Below are positions 37,595 to 47,080 of a stretch of DNA of 64,000 nucleotides, piece by piece. The notes beneath the pieces were generated by a model, which saw nothing but the letters and a program-made list of their open reading frames with translations, had not been told where the DNA came from and made no database searches. This DNA comes from Temperatibacter marinus (GTDB lineage Bacteria; Pseudomonadota; Alphaproteobacteria; Sphingomonadales; Kordiimonadaceae): assembly GCF_031598375.1 (NCBI RefSeq), contig NZ_CP123872.1, forward strand, positions 1,488,001 through 1,552,000, given 5' to 3'. Numbering within the stretch: the first letter of the stretch is position 1; each line of letters opens with the position of its first letter. The position numbers and the translations under genes were made by a program.

Positions 37595-38575
37595 TTAAAA
37601 GTTCAACATATAGGCCGTGAGCTTCTCAATGTTTTTAACTTTATAATTCATGTGCCGCTGTAACTTCCCTTCGTCTTTTGGAGAATAGACTTCTTCGTAA
37701 GGAATATATATTTCTTTCAATGTGAGGGCGTATGCCTGTTTGATCAAATCTAAATTACCATTCAGCCCCCCATACCGAGGAATACAGACGACTGTGCCTT
37801 GGAAATTATCTATAAGCATGAAGAGATAAAAGGCAGACCCTTCGAAGCCAGCGACAATTTCAGCATCCCTAATGTGAGTAATTTGATCAGCTATTGAATG
37901 GTCTTGAGGGTGATATAATTCCCACCCTGCAGCCTCAAGAATGGGTTCGATTTCTAGTGCATTTGTAATATTTTGCGATGTTAGTTTTGACCGAGACAGC
38001 CAAATTTTCTTTCCCTTTTTAGGGGGCTGGCCCTGACAAACCGCCAGCGCTTCTTTCTGCTCTTTTATGAGAGAGGTGGCAATCATAAATCCGGGTTCGA
38101 TAATTTTCAATGACTCGACGGAAGTCGGCTCCGAGATGATTTTGACTCGCTCTTTTATATCGAGGAGAGAGCAGAGTTCAGTTTGCCACTTATTGAGAGA
38201 TGTTTTGTCCGTCCCTTGCATGGTCCAAAGTAGTTTTCCTTTAAAAGAAGGTGTTCTTTTCAGATAATAAACGACGGCTAGGCTTTCCATGAGGAAGTGC
38301 CCAAAATGATTGAAGCATATGCGGCCCCAAAGATGCTCACCTTGGAGGTGCGAAAATACTGTGAGTTGATCTGATTGAATGGAAGAGGGGAGAAACATTT
38401 CTTTTTCAGAGCGGGCCCGAATTTGCCTTTGACCTTTATCATTAATACCTATTAAGGCGGGTCGCCTCTTCAATAAGGCCTTCTTGTTAACAGTGAACAA
38501 GTTCATTTGATTGGGGTCTAGGTTTTCTATGACGACGGCGGGTTTATTCTTTGATGGGAAAATAATTTTTTTCAT
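37595..38575 (-). CDS. Glycosyltransferase family 61 protein
   Basis: A 326-residue cytoplasmic-type protein of the GT61 (DUF563) family. Conserved parts are NHFGHFLMESLA (about 89-100), KIWLSRSK (about 194-201) and the C-terminal acceptor/donor segment VAGFEGSAFYLFML. GT61 enzymes transfer xylose, GlcNAc or related sugars to glycans; in bacteria most are in polysaccharide or surface-glycan loci. It is convergent with the hydroxylase gene and divergent from the NDP-hexose dehydratase-like gene, so a role in a small surface-sugar cluster is plausible but inferred. Confidence 0.78.
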   Translation of the reverse strand: MKKIIFPSKNKPAVVIENLDPNQMNLFTVNKKALLKRRPALIGINDKGQRQIRARSEKEMFLPSSIQSDQLTVFSHLQGEHLWGRICFNHFGHFLMESLAVVYYLKRTPSFKGKLLWTMQGTDKTSLNKWQTELCSLLDIKERVKIISEPTSVESLKIIEPGFMIATSLIKEQKEALAVCQGQPPKKGKKIWLSRSKLTSQNITNALEIEPILEAAGWELYHPQDHSIADQITHIRDAEIVAGFEGSAFYLFMLIDNFQGTVVCIPRYGGLNGNLDLIKQAYALTLKEIYIPYEEVYSPKDEGKLQRHMNYKVKNIEKLTAYMLNF

Positions 38576-38735
38576 TTTACGTTCAATATTTTCTCATACT
38601 AGCCCTTGGAGAGACCAAAAATGGGTCGTCAAGGATCTATATGTTTACACTGTGATCAGAGAAGGCGGTTGTATTCCTTCCAGACATAGATTATTCGAAC
38701 AATAGATGTAAACAAAATTATTTTAAGGACATTCC

Positions 38736-40016
38736 TTGATTAAAACGACACAAGAGCTTTCACATTATTTAGCAATGACGACTGAGAAATCAGGTTATTC
38801 ATTGGCTAGATCTCGCTTGAATGTTGTGGATGATTGGGCATATCGGGATAGGGTGCTCAAGCATAACACGGGTGGCTTTTTTAATGTTTGCGGGATGAAG
38901 ACCAGTGAGGAGAAAGAATATTTAGTGCTGTTTCAGCCGCAAAGTGCTTTAACGGGGCTAGTTTTTTGTCGCGTCGAGGATGAAATTTTGATCCTTCTCC
39001 AAGCCCGCGTTGAGCCAGGTAATATTCATATCGGTCAATATGGTCCTACTATTCAATCGACTATGGCCAATTATATGCAGTTGCACGGCGGTAGACCGAC
39101 TTCATATCTTGATTATTTCTTTGGGTTCACACCTTCCTGCACTGTACATTCGACTTCTCTGCAATTGGACTTGGGAAAAAGATATTTTCAAAAATCCAAA
39201 CATCATATGCTTTTAGAAGTTGAGGATATGTTTCCTGTCAAATCGCCGATGGCATGGGTTTCTCTCTCAGCGCTCAGCGAAAGTATGGAGGCGGATTATT
39301 TTCTTAATACGGACTTACGGTCTTTGCTGGCGCTCTATGATTGGCAAAAATACCAGAGTGGAAAAACAGAGGTCATAGATAATTATGGATCTGAGGGGGC
39401 CCTGTCTGATTTGATCACGCATCATCTAATGCAGCAAAAAACTACACTATCCTCTCATAGGTTAGTGTCTCTTGATGGGCTTGAAGGCTGGAGCCGGTCT
39501 GAAGAGGGAGTGGTTTCAAATGACAAGAGAGCTCCTTATATCCACTTTTATCGTTCTCAATGTCAGTCACGAGAAAAGGATAGTTGGATACAACCTCTTA
39601 TGGGCGTCGCAGGGGTGGGGCTTGTGCAACTTTATATGAGGACCGGCGCCCACCAACCAGAATATTTAATTGTAAGTGGGAAAGAATTTGGTGTTAGTGA
39701 AGAAGCAGTTCTTCACCCATCGCGCCTTTATTATGCGGAAGAAATGGTGGATTTCTTTGACCCAGATGAAGAATTTTTAGATAAAATGAAACCCTATGGA
39801 GGAGAGGGAAAACGGGTACTGCGTGCTTTTTATCAATCAGACGAAGGCGGCCGGTTTTATCAGATGCGCAGCCTTTATCAATTGATAGAAGTCGACGAGA
39901 CCTACCAGAAAGCCAGCAATGAATTCTGGATTTCCCGTGCAGAGTTGAAAAAATTATTACTGACGAACAATATGAATAGCATTCAGCTTAGATGCATCGC
40001 CACGCTTCTTGACTAA
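38736..40016 (+). CDS. NDP-hexose 2,3-dehydratase family protein
   Basis: A 426-residue protein of the dideoxysugar 2,3-dehydratase family (PF03559; EvaA type). Two related halves are expected. The N-terminal half has LLQARVEPGN, GPTIQSTMANY and HGGRPTSYLDYF, which match the family well; the C-terminal half (from about 215) is more diverged but still carries the LIEVDET-like end. Characterised members remove water from dTDP-4-keto-6-deoxyglucose on the way to 2,6-dideoxysugars. No other genes of that pathway (3-ketoreductase, 4,6-dehydratase) are near. The start is a TTG with AAGGA six bases upstream. Confidence 0.75.
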   Translation: MIKTTQELSHYLAMTTEKSGYSLARSRLNVVDDWAYRDRVLKHNTGGFFNVCGMKTSEEKEYLVLFQPQSALTGLVFCRVEDEILILLQARVEPGNIHIGQYGPTIQSTMANYMQLHGGRPTSYLDYFFGFTPSCTVHSTSLQLDLGKRYFQKSKHHMLLEVEDMFPVKSPMAWVSLSALSESMEADYFLNTDLRSLLALYDWQKYQSGKTEVIDNYGSEGALSDLITHHLMQQKTTLSSHRLVSLDGLEGWSRSEEGVVSNDKRAPYIHFYRSQCQSREKDSWIQPLMGVAGVGLVQLYMRTGAHQPEYLIVSGKEFGVSEEAVLHPSRLYYAEEMVDFFDPDEEFLDKMKPYGGEGKRVLRAFYQSDEGGRFYQMRSLYQLIEVDETYQKASNEFWISRAELKKLLLTNNMNSIQLRCIATLLD

Positions 40017-40098
40017 GTCAATAAACATGGCGGAAATTTTCAACATAAGGAAAGAGAATTGAATACCCTAGATTGAATTGCTAGGGTGGTGCAATCAA

Positions 40099-41142
40099 GT
40101 GACCAAAAGGATAGAGCGAGTGGTTGATCCCAAAATTAATGATATTGAGTGGTGGCCTCACAGATATGATGAGAAATTAGATCGTGTGCATTATGTTCAG
40201 GCATCCCGGGATGATCACCGGTCCGCGACCTTTTTAACGGATGAATATCTACCTCATGCTGCCAAGCCGTCTCCTATCAAAATGGGAGAGGCTGTTAACG
40301 GTGTGAAGTCAGAAGGGGAAGCCCCGTTGCATTTCATTTTTCATTCTGCGTATTGTTGTTCCACGCTTCTTGCCCGTGCCTATGATGTTCCAGGTCAGTC
40401 GATGGGGCTGAAAGAACCGATGTTGTTGAATGACATAAAAGGGATTCAGTCTCGCGGAGCTCAGCCGCAACAAGTGCTTGCGCTTTTAGACGGCGTTTTA
40501 ACGCTTTTATCGCGCCCCTTTGAAACTGGAGAAGCGGTGATTGTGAAGCCTTCAAACGTCGTGAATTTTTTTGCGGGGCATATGTTGAATATGCGCCCTA
40601 ACGCTCATGCGCTCTTTCTTTATGCCCCTTTAGAAGAATTTCTCGTCTCCATTGCTCGAAAAGGTTTGTGGGGACGCCACTGGGTCAGAGACCTTATGCT
40701 TAAGCAATTAAAAGATGGTCTTGTGCAGCTGGGGATAAAAGGTGATGAGTTTCTAATGCTAACTGATATCCAAGTCGCTGCTGTTGGCTGGCTAACTCAG
40801 CATCTTCTATTTCAGAGACTTATTCAAAGTATAGGGTCTGCCAGAGTGAAAACATTGAACAGTAAAAAATTACTTTCGGATCCGAAACAGGTCATGAAAG
40901 TCTTGAATAAACATTTCAATGTGGCCATGACGGATGATCAACTAGAGGCCTTGGTAACAGGGCCTGTTTTTACTAAACATTCAAAAACAGCAAGCGACTA
41001 TTCGGCCGAGAAAAGGGAGACTGAACGCAAGAGAGGCGCTGATCTTCATGCGGAAGAAGTGGAAAAAGTTGTGCACTGGGCACAGACGATAGCCCAGTCC
41101 GCAAACGTGTCTTTGGAGATGCCTGCACCACTAGTGAAATAA
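40099..41142 (+). CDS. Sulfotransferase-like protein, unknown function
   Basis: A 347-residue protein. The only recognisable element is HFIFHSAYCCSTLLARAYD, a loop resembling the 5'-phosphosulfate (PAPS) loop of sulfotransferases, followed by an about 60-residue helical region and ALFLYAPLEEFLVSIARKG at the place of the 3'-phosphate motif (the usual arginine-aspartate-proline is absent). Start choice is uncertain: a TTG at 40078 is in frame, but the GTG at 40099 has AGGGTGG upstream. It lies about 80 bases after the dehydratase-like gene on the same strand and may be co-transcribed. Function is inferred weakly. Confidence 0.5.
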   Translation: MTKRIERVVDPKINDIEWWPHRYDEKLDRVHYVQASRDDHRSATFLTDEYLPHAAKPSPIKMGEAVNGVKSEGEAPLHFIFHSAYCCSTLLARAYDVPGQSMGLKEPMLLNDIKGIQSRGAQPQQVLALLDGVLTLLSRPFETGEAVIVKPSNVVNFFAGHMLNMRPNAHALFLYAPLEEFLVSIARKGLWGRHWVRDLMLKQLKDGLVQLGIKGDEFLMLTDIQVAAVGWLTQHLLFQRLIQSIGSARVKTLNSKKLLSDPKQVMKVLNKHFNVAMTDDQLEALVTGPVFTKHSKTASDYSAEKRETERKRGADLHAEEVEKVVHWAQTIAQSANVSLEMPAPLVK

Positions 41143-41191
41143 TTGTAAGCCTTGAGGCGACATTCTCAAAATTTCTTGGGCATCACCCTTA

Positions 41192-43039
41192 TCAATCCTT
41201 CTCAACAATAACGGGCAGTTCAATATATGAAGCGTTGTTTCCGCCGTGCCAAAGGGTGTTGACAGCCTTAATCCATGATGTGCTGCGAGCATTAGAAGCG
41301 CCTGTATTTAAATTGCGTTCTATCCGCGGGAAGTTTGAACTGCTTATCTCGATCCGGATTTTATGCCCCTTCTTAAATAGATTACTTGTTGCATTCAGGT
41401 CTACTTCTACGCTGTAGATTTTACCTGCTTCCATCAGTTGAGCCTCTCGAAGAGAATTTCTATATCGCATACGCAGAACGCCTTCCTGGACATTGTATGC
41501 GGTACCATCTGGATAGACATCTACCAACTTAACTGTAAAGTCAGTGTCCCGTGCGCTTGAGGCCACAAATAACTTTGCTTTAATAAGTCCCGTAACTTCT
41601 ATATCGCGCGGGAGACTGTCTGAGGTATAGACAAGCACATCTTGCCTTTCTTCAATTTTGCGCTGGTCATAGCCCCCTGCTTCTGTATCAGTGCCTGTAC
41701 AGCAGGTGTGACCGCCTAGGGATGGCACAGGGTTTTCAGGATCATAAACGAAGTCATCCCGAGCTTTTTTAGACGAAGGAGAGAGGCTGAGTTTCCCGTC
41801 TCCTCGTAATGAATTCGCTTGAGAATAAGGCCCTGGTGATTTTGTAAGATACCACTTTGTATAGTTGGTATTCTTTAGGGGCCATGTGTCTGATGTTTTC
41901 CACTCATCTGCGCCCAAGACATAATAGGTCAAAAAAGGACGGTTGACTGCCGTATTCTCTTCACCCTTTAACCAGTGATTATACCAGTCGATTTGGATTT
42001 GATTATAGGCTTGTGCTGCATTTTTCATAGGTCGATTCCCAGCACTCACATCTTTGTCTTTTTCAGGATAGTTACAATGGGTGCCCGGTCCAATGATGAC
42101 ATATTGATTATTTTTGGCTTTTTCTGTTTTGCCATTCTTCTTAAACTGGTTGGCCATCATGAGGGTCTCACGAGCCCCGTAATCATACCAAGTATCAAAG
42201 AATAAATTCGGAATAGAAACACTGTCTTGTGCTTGAACGAGGTCCATTGTTCGAAAATAGTCTCCATCTGGCGCACTGGACCGCCAATCTTCATAATCAC
42301 TTTTGGGGACGTCATGCCGAGAGAGTAGGGATATAACTGGCAGAGATTTAATGCCAGCAAGATAGGCGGCAAAATTGGTTTCAGGAGCCAGTTTGGTCCC
42401 TGCATTTTTAGGGTCATTAAACCATTGAGATCGCGCTTCGCCTTTTAGATCGGGTCCATTGAATGTTTTTGTCCCGCTGCCAGCAAACCAGCCAGCTGTT
42501 TGTCCTAACTCGAAGGCTCCCCCGCTAAAGGATTGCCAGGCCCGTCCTGGTCTGTAATAGCCTGATGCTGGTGACTGAGGATTAGCAGTGATAAGAGCTT
42601 TATGGTGTGTGGCTGCTAAGACCACCTGAGCCTCCCCTAGATAAGAACAGCCGCTCAGGCCGACCTTCCCATTTGACCATGCCTGATTAGTGATCCAGTC
42701 CAGGGTGTCCATGCCATCTTCTCTTCGTCCTCTAGCAACTGTATAGGCTCCTTCAGATTCAAATCGACCGCGAATGTCTTGAATGGCGATGGCGTAGCCC
42801 TGGCTCACAAGTTCTTTCCAGACTTGATTCCACCCGAATGTATGGTTTTTATTATAGACGGTCCGAACTAATATGGTCGGACGGGGTATATCGGGGCTGC
42901 CCTCAAAATAGATGTCCGTTGAAAGATGAACACCGTCACGCATTGGGACCATCTGACTTTTCAATATATCCTGGCCTGTTGCATGACTAGAACAGAAGAG
43001 TGCCGAAGCGAGTGCGACTATCAAGAAGAAGTTTTTCAT
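41192..43039 (-). CDS. CocE/NonD family hydrolase, exported
   Basis: A 615-residue alpha/beta hydrolase of the X-Pro dipeptidyl-peptidase/CocE group. A signal peptide (about 1-22) is followed by the catalytic domain with DIRGRFESEG, the nucleophile serine in GLSGCSYLGE, and the C-terminal jelly-roll domain with SFPRIERNLNTG. The family contains cocaine esterase, glutaryl-7-ACA acylase and dipeptidyl peptidases. Its start overlaps the galK stop by four bases, so it is in the galactose operon; why an exported ester or amide hydrolase is there is not clear. Confidence 0.85.
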   Translation of the reverse strand: MKNFFLIVALASALFCSSHATGQDILKSQMVPMRDGVHLSTDIYFEGSPDIPRPTILVRTVYNKNHTFGWNQVWKELVSQGYAIAIQDIRGRFESEGAYTVARGRREDGMDTLDWITNQAWSNGKVGLSGCSYLGEAQVVLAATHHKALITANPQSPASGYYRPGRAWQSFSGGAFELGQTAGWFAGSGTKTFNGPDLKGEARSQWFNDPKNAGTKLAPETNFAAYLAGIKSLPVISLLSRHDVPKSDYEDWRSSAPDGDYFRTMDLVQAQDSVSIPNLFFDTWYDYGARETLMMANQFKKNGKTEKAKNNQYVIIGPGTHCNYPEKDKDVSAGNRPMKNAAQAYNQIQIDWYNHWLKGEENTAVNRPFLTYYVLGADEWKTSDTWPLKNTNYTKWYLTKSPGPYSQANSLRGDGKLSLSPSSKKARDDFVYDPENPVPSLGGHTCCTGTDTEAGGYDQRKIEERQDVLVYTSDSLPRDIEVTGLIKAKLFVASSARDTDFTVKLVDVYPDGTAYNVQEGVLRMRYRNSLREAQLMEAGKIYSVEVDLNATSNLFKKGHKIRIEISSSNFPRIERNLNTGASNARSTSWIKAVNTLWHGGNNASYIELPVIVEKD

Positions 43040-44196
43040 AGGATTTCCATGCCTGACCCAGCTTTACAGATGTAGATGCTCTCTGTTAACCCGGTCCTTT
43101 TGTTGTAGTTTTTCTCGACCTGACTCCTCAGGCCTTTTGTTAAAGAGGTGGGGACTAACGCAATAACACAGCCCCCAAACCCCCCTCCTGTCATACGAAC
43201 ACCGCCGCGATCATCTAGATAGGTGTCAATGATATTTACAAGGTCATCGATTTCAGGTGTCGTAATGTCAAAATCATCGCGCATTGAAACATGGCTCTGG
43301 CGCATAAGGTGAGCGATTTTCGCGTAATCACTTTGCTCCATGGCATGCTTCATTGATAGTGTGCGGTCATTCTCAGTAATGACGTGACGTGCACGTTTCT
43401 GGTGCAGGAGAGGTAAAATATTTTGCTCTTCTAAGAAGTGAGCATAGCTAATCTCTCGTAAGCTTTTAGCCTGAAGCAGAGATGCAGCCTCTTGGCATGT
43501 GGTTCTACGCTCATTATAGGCGCTTTCCACAAGCTTCCTTGGTAAGTTTGAATTCACGATAACCAAAGTACAATCGTGTGGAAGGCTTGCGGGTGTCAGA
43601 GACAAATTTTCGCAGTCGATTAACAAAGCCTTCCCTGCAATGCCACAAGCACTGCTCAATTGATCCATGATACCACATGCACAGCCTACATAGTCGTTTT
43701 CCACACGTTGGCAGAGAATGGCAATGCGCTTCGGTGATAGATTTAAGTCGAATAAACTGTTCACTAAATTTAAGACTGCCACTGTCATCGAGGCAGAAGA
43801 ACTCAGGCCTGATCCCTTTGGAATGTTACCACTAACAGTCAGTCTACACCCTTGAACAGGATAGCCTTCAGTTTTTAATACTGCAAAGATTCCGCGGACA
43901 TAAGTGGACCAATCGCCTTGTTCAACTATGGAGATTTCCAGACGATCAAGGCTGAATTCATCCTTGGCACCTTGAAAATCAAGGGCAGTGACCTTAACGG
44001 TTAAATCTTCTGACGCATGACCTGTCACACAAGTATAGAAATCAATTGCGACCGGTAGAACATGGCCATTGTTATAGTCTGTATGCTCGCCGATCAAATT
44101 CACCCGGCCGGGGGCAAGACTGGTTACAGCGGCGGCGTCCTTATAAGCGGAATAATGGTGCTGCTCTGTCATCATTATGAGGTCTGCTCTAGTCAT
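43036..44196 (-). CDS. galK: Galactokinase
   Basis: A 386-residue GHMP kinase of normal length. The galactose-binding motif is GRVNLIGEHTDYNNGHVLP (about 29-47), the ATP-binding loop GSGLSSSASM (about 128-137) and the C-terminal motif RMTGGGFGGCVIALVP. It phosphorylates alpha-D-galactose to galactose-1-phosphate, the first step of the Leloir pathway. It overlaps galT by eight bases and the hydrolase by four, so the three genes form one translationally coupled operon. Confidence 0.95.
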   Translation of the reverse strand: MTRADLIMMTEQHHYSAYKDAAAVTSLAPGRVNLIGEHTDYNNGHVLPVAIDFYTCVTGHASEDLTVKVTALDFQGAKDEFSLDRLEISIVEQGDWSTYVRGIFAVLKTEGYPVQGCRLTVSGNIPKGSGLSSSASMTVAVLNLVNSLFDLNLSPKRIAILCQRVENDYVGCACGIMDQLSSACGIAGKALLIDCENLSLTPASLPHDCTLVIVNSNLPRKLVESAYNERRTTCQEAASLLQAKSLREISYAHFLEEQNILPLLHQKRARHVITENDRTLSMKHAMEQSDYAKIAHLMRQSHVSMRDDFDITTPEIDDLVNIIDTYLDDRGGVRMTGGGFGGCVIALVPTSLTKGLRSQVEKNYNKRTGLTESIYICKAGSGMEIL

Positions 44197-45271
44197 GGGA
44201 AGAACACTGTGTGTAGTGGATATCGGAACAGCTGCGCAACATTTCGGCAGCTTGCTCGGGTGTCATGTCACGCTGAACTTCAGCCAATAATTCATAGCCA
44301 ACCATGAATTTTTTTATGGTTGAAGATCGCAGTAGCGGCGGATAAAAATGACCATGAAGCAACCAAGCATCCTCATCAGAAGGCGCAGAGTTGCTGGTGC
44401 TTTTATTCGGAGCTTGGTGCCAGCCCATGCTGTATGGAAAGGACGTTTTGAAGAGGTTATCATATTTCACTGTAATGCGTTTCAAAAGTGCGGCAAGGGT
44501 CCGTTGCATCTTGGGCGATAAATGCTGCATTTTTGCTTGATGAGTCCGCGGTGCAATCAATATCTCAAACGGCCAACTTGCCCAATAGGGCACCAGAGCG
44601 ATCCAGTCTTTGTTGACACAGACCAGGCGATCTTGTTTTGAGAGCTCTTGATGGACATAATCTAATAATAAAGGCGTTTCATTCTTAGAAAAATAGGCTC
44701 GTTGGTTCATATGTTCAACTTGAATGTCTGTTGGGATATGGTCACTGGCCCATACTTGACCGTGAGGATGCGGATTTGAGCACCCGTTGATAGCCCCTTT
44801 GTTCTCAAAAAGTTGAACCACTTGAAAACTGTCTTCATAACCACGGTGGAGCTTTATCCAAGTAGTAATGATTTGTTGAATTTGTTCTTCTTCCATCTCA
44901 GCCATTGTGAGGCTATGATCTTCGCTGTAACAGATAACCTGACAGTGGCCATTAGCGACTTCTCCCCTAAAAAGGTCTTTAGGGTCAGCAGGACCACTGG
45001 ACTGGCTTATGCCGTTAGGGGCGGTCAAAGCGGCGTGATCATTTTCAAAGACATAGGGGCCTTTATAATCTGGGTTCACAGTGCCAGAGACCCTTGTATT
45101 CCCCGCGCAGAGATAGCAATTCGCATCATAGGAATGCTGAACCTCTTTAGGGATGTCTTCAACCTGTCCGGACCACGGTCTTTTTGCCCTATTCGGCGAT
45201 ACCAAAGTCCAAGCGCCCGAAAGGGGATTAAATCTTCTATGCGGTGCGCTGAATGTTTCTGCCGGTGACAT
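44189..45271 (-). CDS. galT: Galactose-1-phosphate uridylyltransferase
   Basis: A 360-residue enzyme. The active-site motif NPHPHGQVW gives the nucleophilic histidine of HxHxQ, the zinc-site cysteines are in YLCAGNTRVSG (one clear Cys pair position) and the C-terminal part has HGHFYPPLLRS. It exchanges UMP between UDP-glucose and galactose-1-phosphate. It is the first gene of the operon; the divergent symporter gene starts about 140 bases away, so the two promoters are back to back. Confidence 0.95.
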   Translation of the reverse strand: MSPAETFSAPHRRFNPLSGAWTLVSPNRAKRPWSGQVEDIPKEVQHSYDANCYLCAGNTRVSGTVNPDYKGPYVFENDHAALTAPNGISQSSGPADPKDLFRGEVANGHCQVICYSEDHSLTMAEMEEEQIQQIITTWIKLHRGYEDSFQVVQLFENKGAINGCSNPHPHGQVWASDHIPTDIQVEHMNQRAYFSKNETPLLLDYVHQELSKQDRLVCVNKDWIALVPYWASWPFEILIAPRTHQAKMQHLSPKMQRTLAALLKRITVKYDNLFKTSFPYSMGWHQAPNKSTSNSAPSDEDAWLLHGHFYPPLLRSSTIKKFMVGYELLAEVQRDMTPEQAAEMLRSCSDIHYTQCSSHD

Positions 45272-45413
45272 GAAGCTTCCTTTTGTGTCTAGGATGAATT
45301 CTAATCACCCTTAAGAGTACTTGTCAAAATTATCAGGCCATGAAATAGTCAGTGCAGAGTTAGAAAAAATCATGCCTTATAGGCACTGTTCTGATTGGGG
45401 GAAAGGGAGCGAG

Positions 45414-46976
45414 ATGTCCTTAGCAACGTTAGATATAGCCATTGTCGTTATTTATGTATTAATGATCATTACGATTGCACAATATGTCAGCCGAGAAAAG
45501 GCAGGGCATAGTAAAGATACCAAAGACTATTTCTTAGCAGGAAAAAGCTTGCCGTGGTGGGCTATCGGCGCCTCCCTGATTGCAGCTAATATCTCAGCAG
45601 AACAAATCATTGGGATGTCTGGTTCCGGCTATGCAATGGGACTGGCGATAGCATCATATGAATGGATGGCCGCGATAACCCTATTGATTGTGGGCAAATA
45701 TTTTCTGCCAATTTTTCTTAAAAACCAAATTTATTCCATGCCACAGTTTCTAGAAAAACGTTACGATGGTCGTGTAAGGTTCGTGATGGCGATCTTTTGG
45801 ATGGCACTTTATATATTTGTGAATCTGACCTCAATTCTATGGCTTGGCGCGCTCGCTATGAATTCAATTACAGGCATAGACATAACATATGCCCTTGTCC
45901 TGCTCGGCGCTGCGGCAATGGCTTACTCCCTATATGGGGGGCTAAAGGCTGTGGCTCTTACCGATATTATTCAAGTAGTTTTGCTGGTTGCAGGCGGCCT
46001 TTTTGTTGCTGCCATAACGCTAGGGAAAATCGGTGGCGAGGCGGGTGTCATGGGCGGATTGAATATTTTGTCCACCACGTTGCCCGAAAAGTTTGATATG
46101 ATTTTATCCCCTGACAATCCTTACTACAAAGACCTTCCTGGGCTTTCGGTTATTTTGGGAGGGATGTGGATGATGAATTTATCCTATTGGGGATTTAATC
46201 AATATGTAATTCAAAGGGCGTTGGCGGCTCGAGATATTCACGAAGCGCGTAAAGGCATAGTGTTTGCCGCTTTTTTGAAAATTTTAATGCCAATCATAGT
46301 GGTGTTGCCTGGAATTGCTGCGGCTCTCTTGGTTACTGATCTTGCTAAGCCAGATCAAGCCTATCCTGAAATGATGAAGTTGCTGCCTGTCGGCATTAAA
46401 GGCCTGGTATTTGCAGCTTTAATTGCTGCCATCTTATCTTCTTTAGGGTCGATGATGAATTCGATTTCCACTATTTTTACGATGGACCTTTATAAAGTTA
46501 GGAATAAAGAGGCTAGCGAAGCGAAATTGGTGACGGTGGGTCGCTTAATGGCTTTTGCTTCGATGGCTATTGCCATGATGATTGCCCAACCGCTGCTCGG
46601 TAATTTTTCACAGGCCTTTCAATTTATTCAAGAGTTTACAGGCTTTTTTACCCCTGGAATTGTTGTGATTTTCTTATTGGGCCTTTTCTGGAAGAAAGCC
46701 ACAGCAAACTCTGCCCTGGTTGCGGCTATTGGCTCTTTTGTTTTGTCCATAGTGTTGCGTCAATACTGGCCAGAAATACCCTTCATCGATCGTGTAGGAC
46801 TGGTCTTCCTTTTATGCGGAGCTTTCGCAGTCCTTATATCGCTGGTTCAACCAGCCGAGGCAGGCTCAAATGTCATTGAAACTGAAGGTGCAGTCTATCA
46901 TTCGCGCTGGCATTTCAATGCAGGCAGTTTGGCAGTCATTCTCATCGTGAGCGCATTATATGTTATTTGGTGGTAA
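45414..46976 (+). CDS. Sodium/solute symporter, SGLT-like
   Basis: A 520-residue protein with about thirteen transmembrane helices. Its family (SSS) signature is seen in SLIAANISAEQIIGMSGSGYAMG and the later GLVFAALIAAILSSLGSMMNS region. The SGLT subgroup moves sugar with sodium. Placement divergent from galT-galK suggests galactose or glucose as substrate. I chose the ATG at 45414, which has GGGAGC upstream; the frame is open 93 bases earlier to another ATG, but that would add a polar leader before the first helix. Confidence 0.87.
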   Translation: MSLATLDIAIVVIYVLMIITIAQYVSREKAGHSKDTKDYFLAGKSLPWWAIGASLIAANISAEQIIGMSGSGYAMGLAIASYEWMAAITLLIVGKYFLPIFLKNQIYSMPQFLEKRYDGRVRFVMAIFWMALYIFVNLTSILWLGALAMNSITGIDITYALVLLGAAAMAYSLYGGLKAVALTDIIQVVLLVAGGLFVAAITLGKIGGEAGVMGGLNILSTTLPEKFDMILSPDNPYYKDLPGLSVILGGMWMMNLSYWGFNQYVIQRALAARDIHEARKGIVFAAFLKILMPIIVVLPGIAAALLVTDLAKPDQAYPEMMKLLPVGIKGLVFAALIAAILSSLGSMMNSISTIFTMDLYKVRNKEASEAKLVTVGRLMAFASMAIAMMIAQPLLGNFSQAFQFIQEFTGFFTPGIVVIFLLGLFWKKATANSALVAAIGSFVLSIVLRQYWPEIPFIDRVGLVFLLCGAFAVLISLVQPAEAGSNVIETEGAVYHSRWHFNAGSLAVILIVSALYVIWW

Positions 46977-47080
46977 GCTAGGAGAAGCTGTGTTCCTTTT
47001 TGTTTAATCGGACAACACCCTTGAGACTTTGCTTTTCGGTGGGTTTCCTTTGGTCAAGCACAAGGAGAAATAAAGAATGA

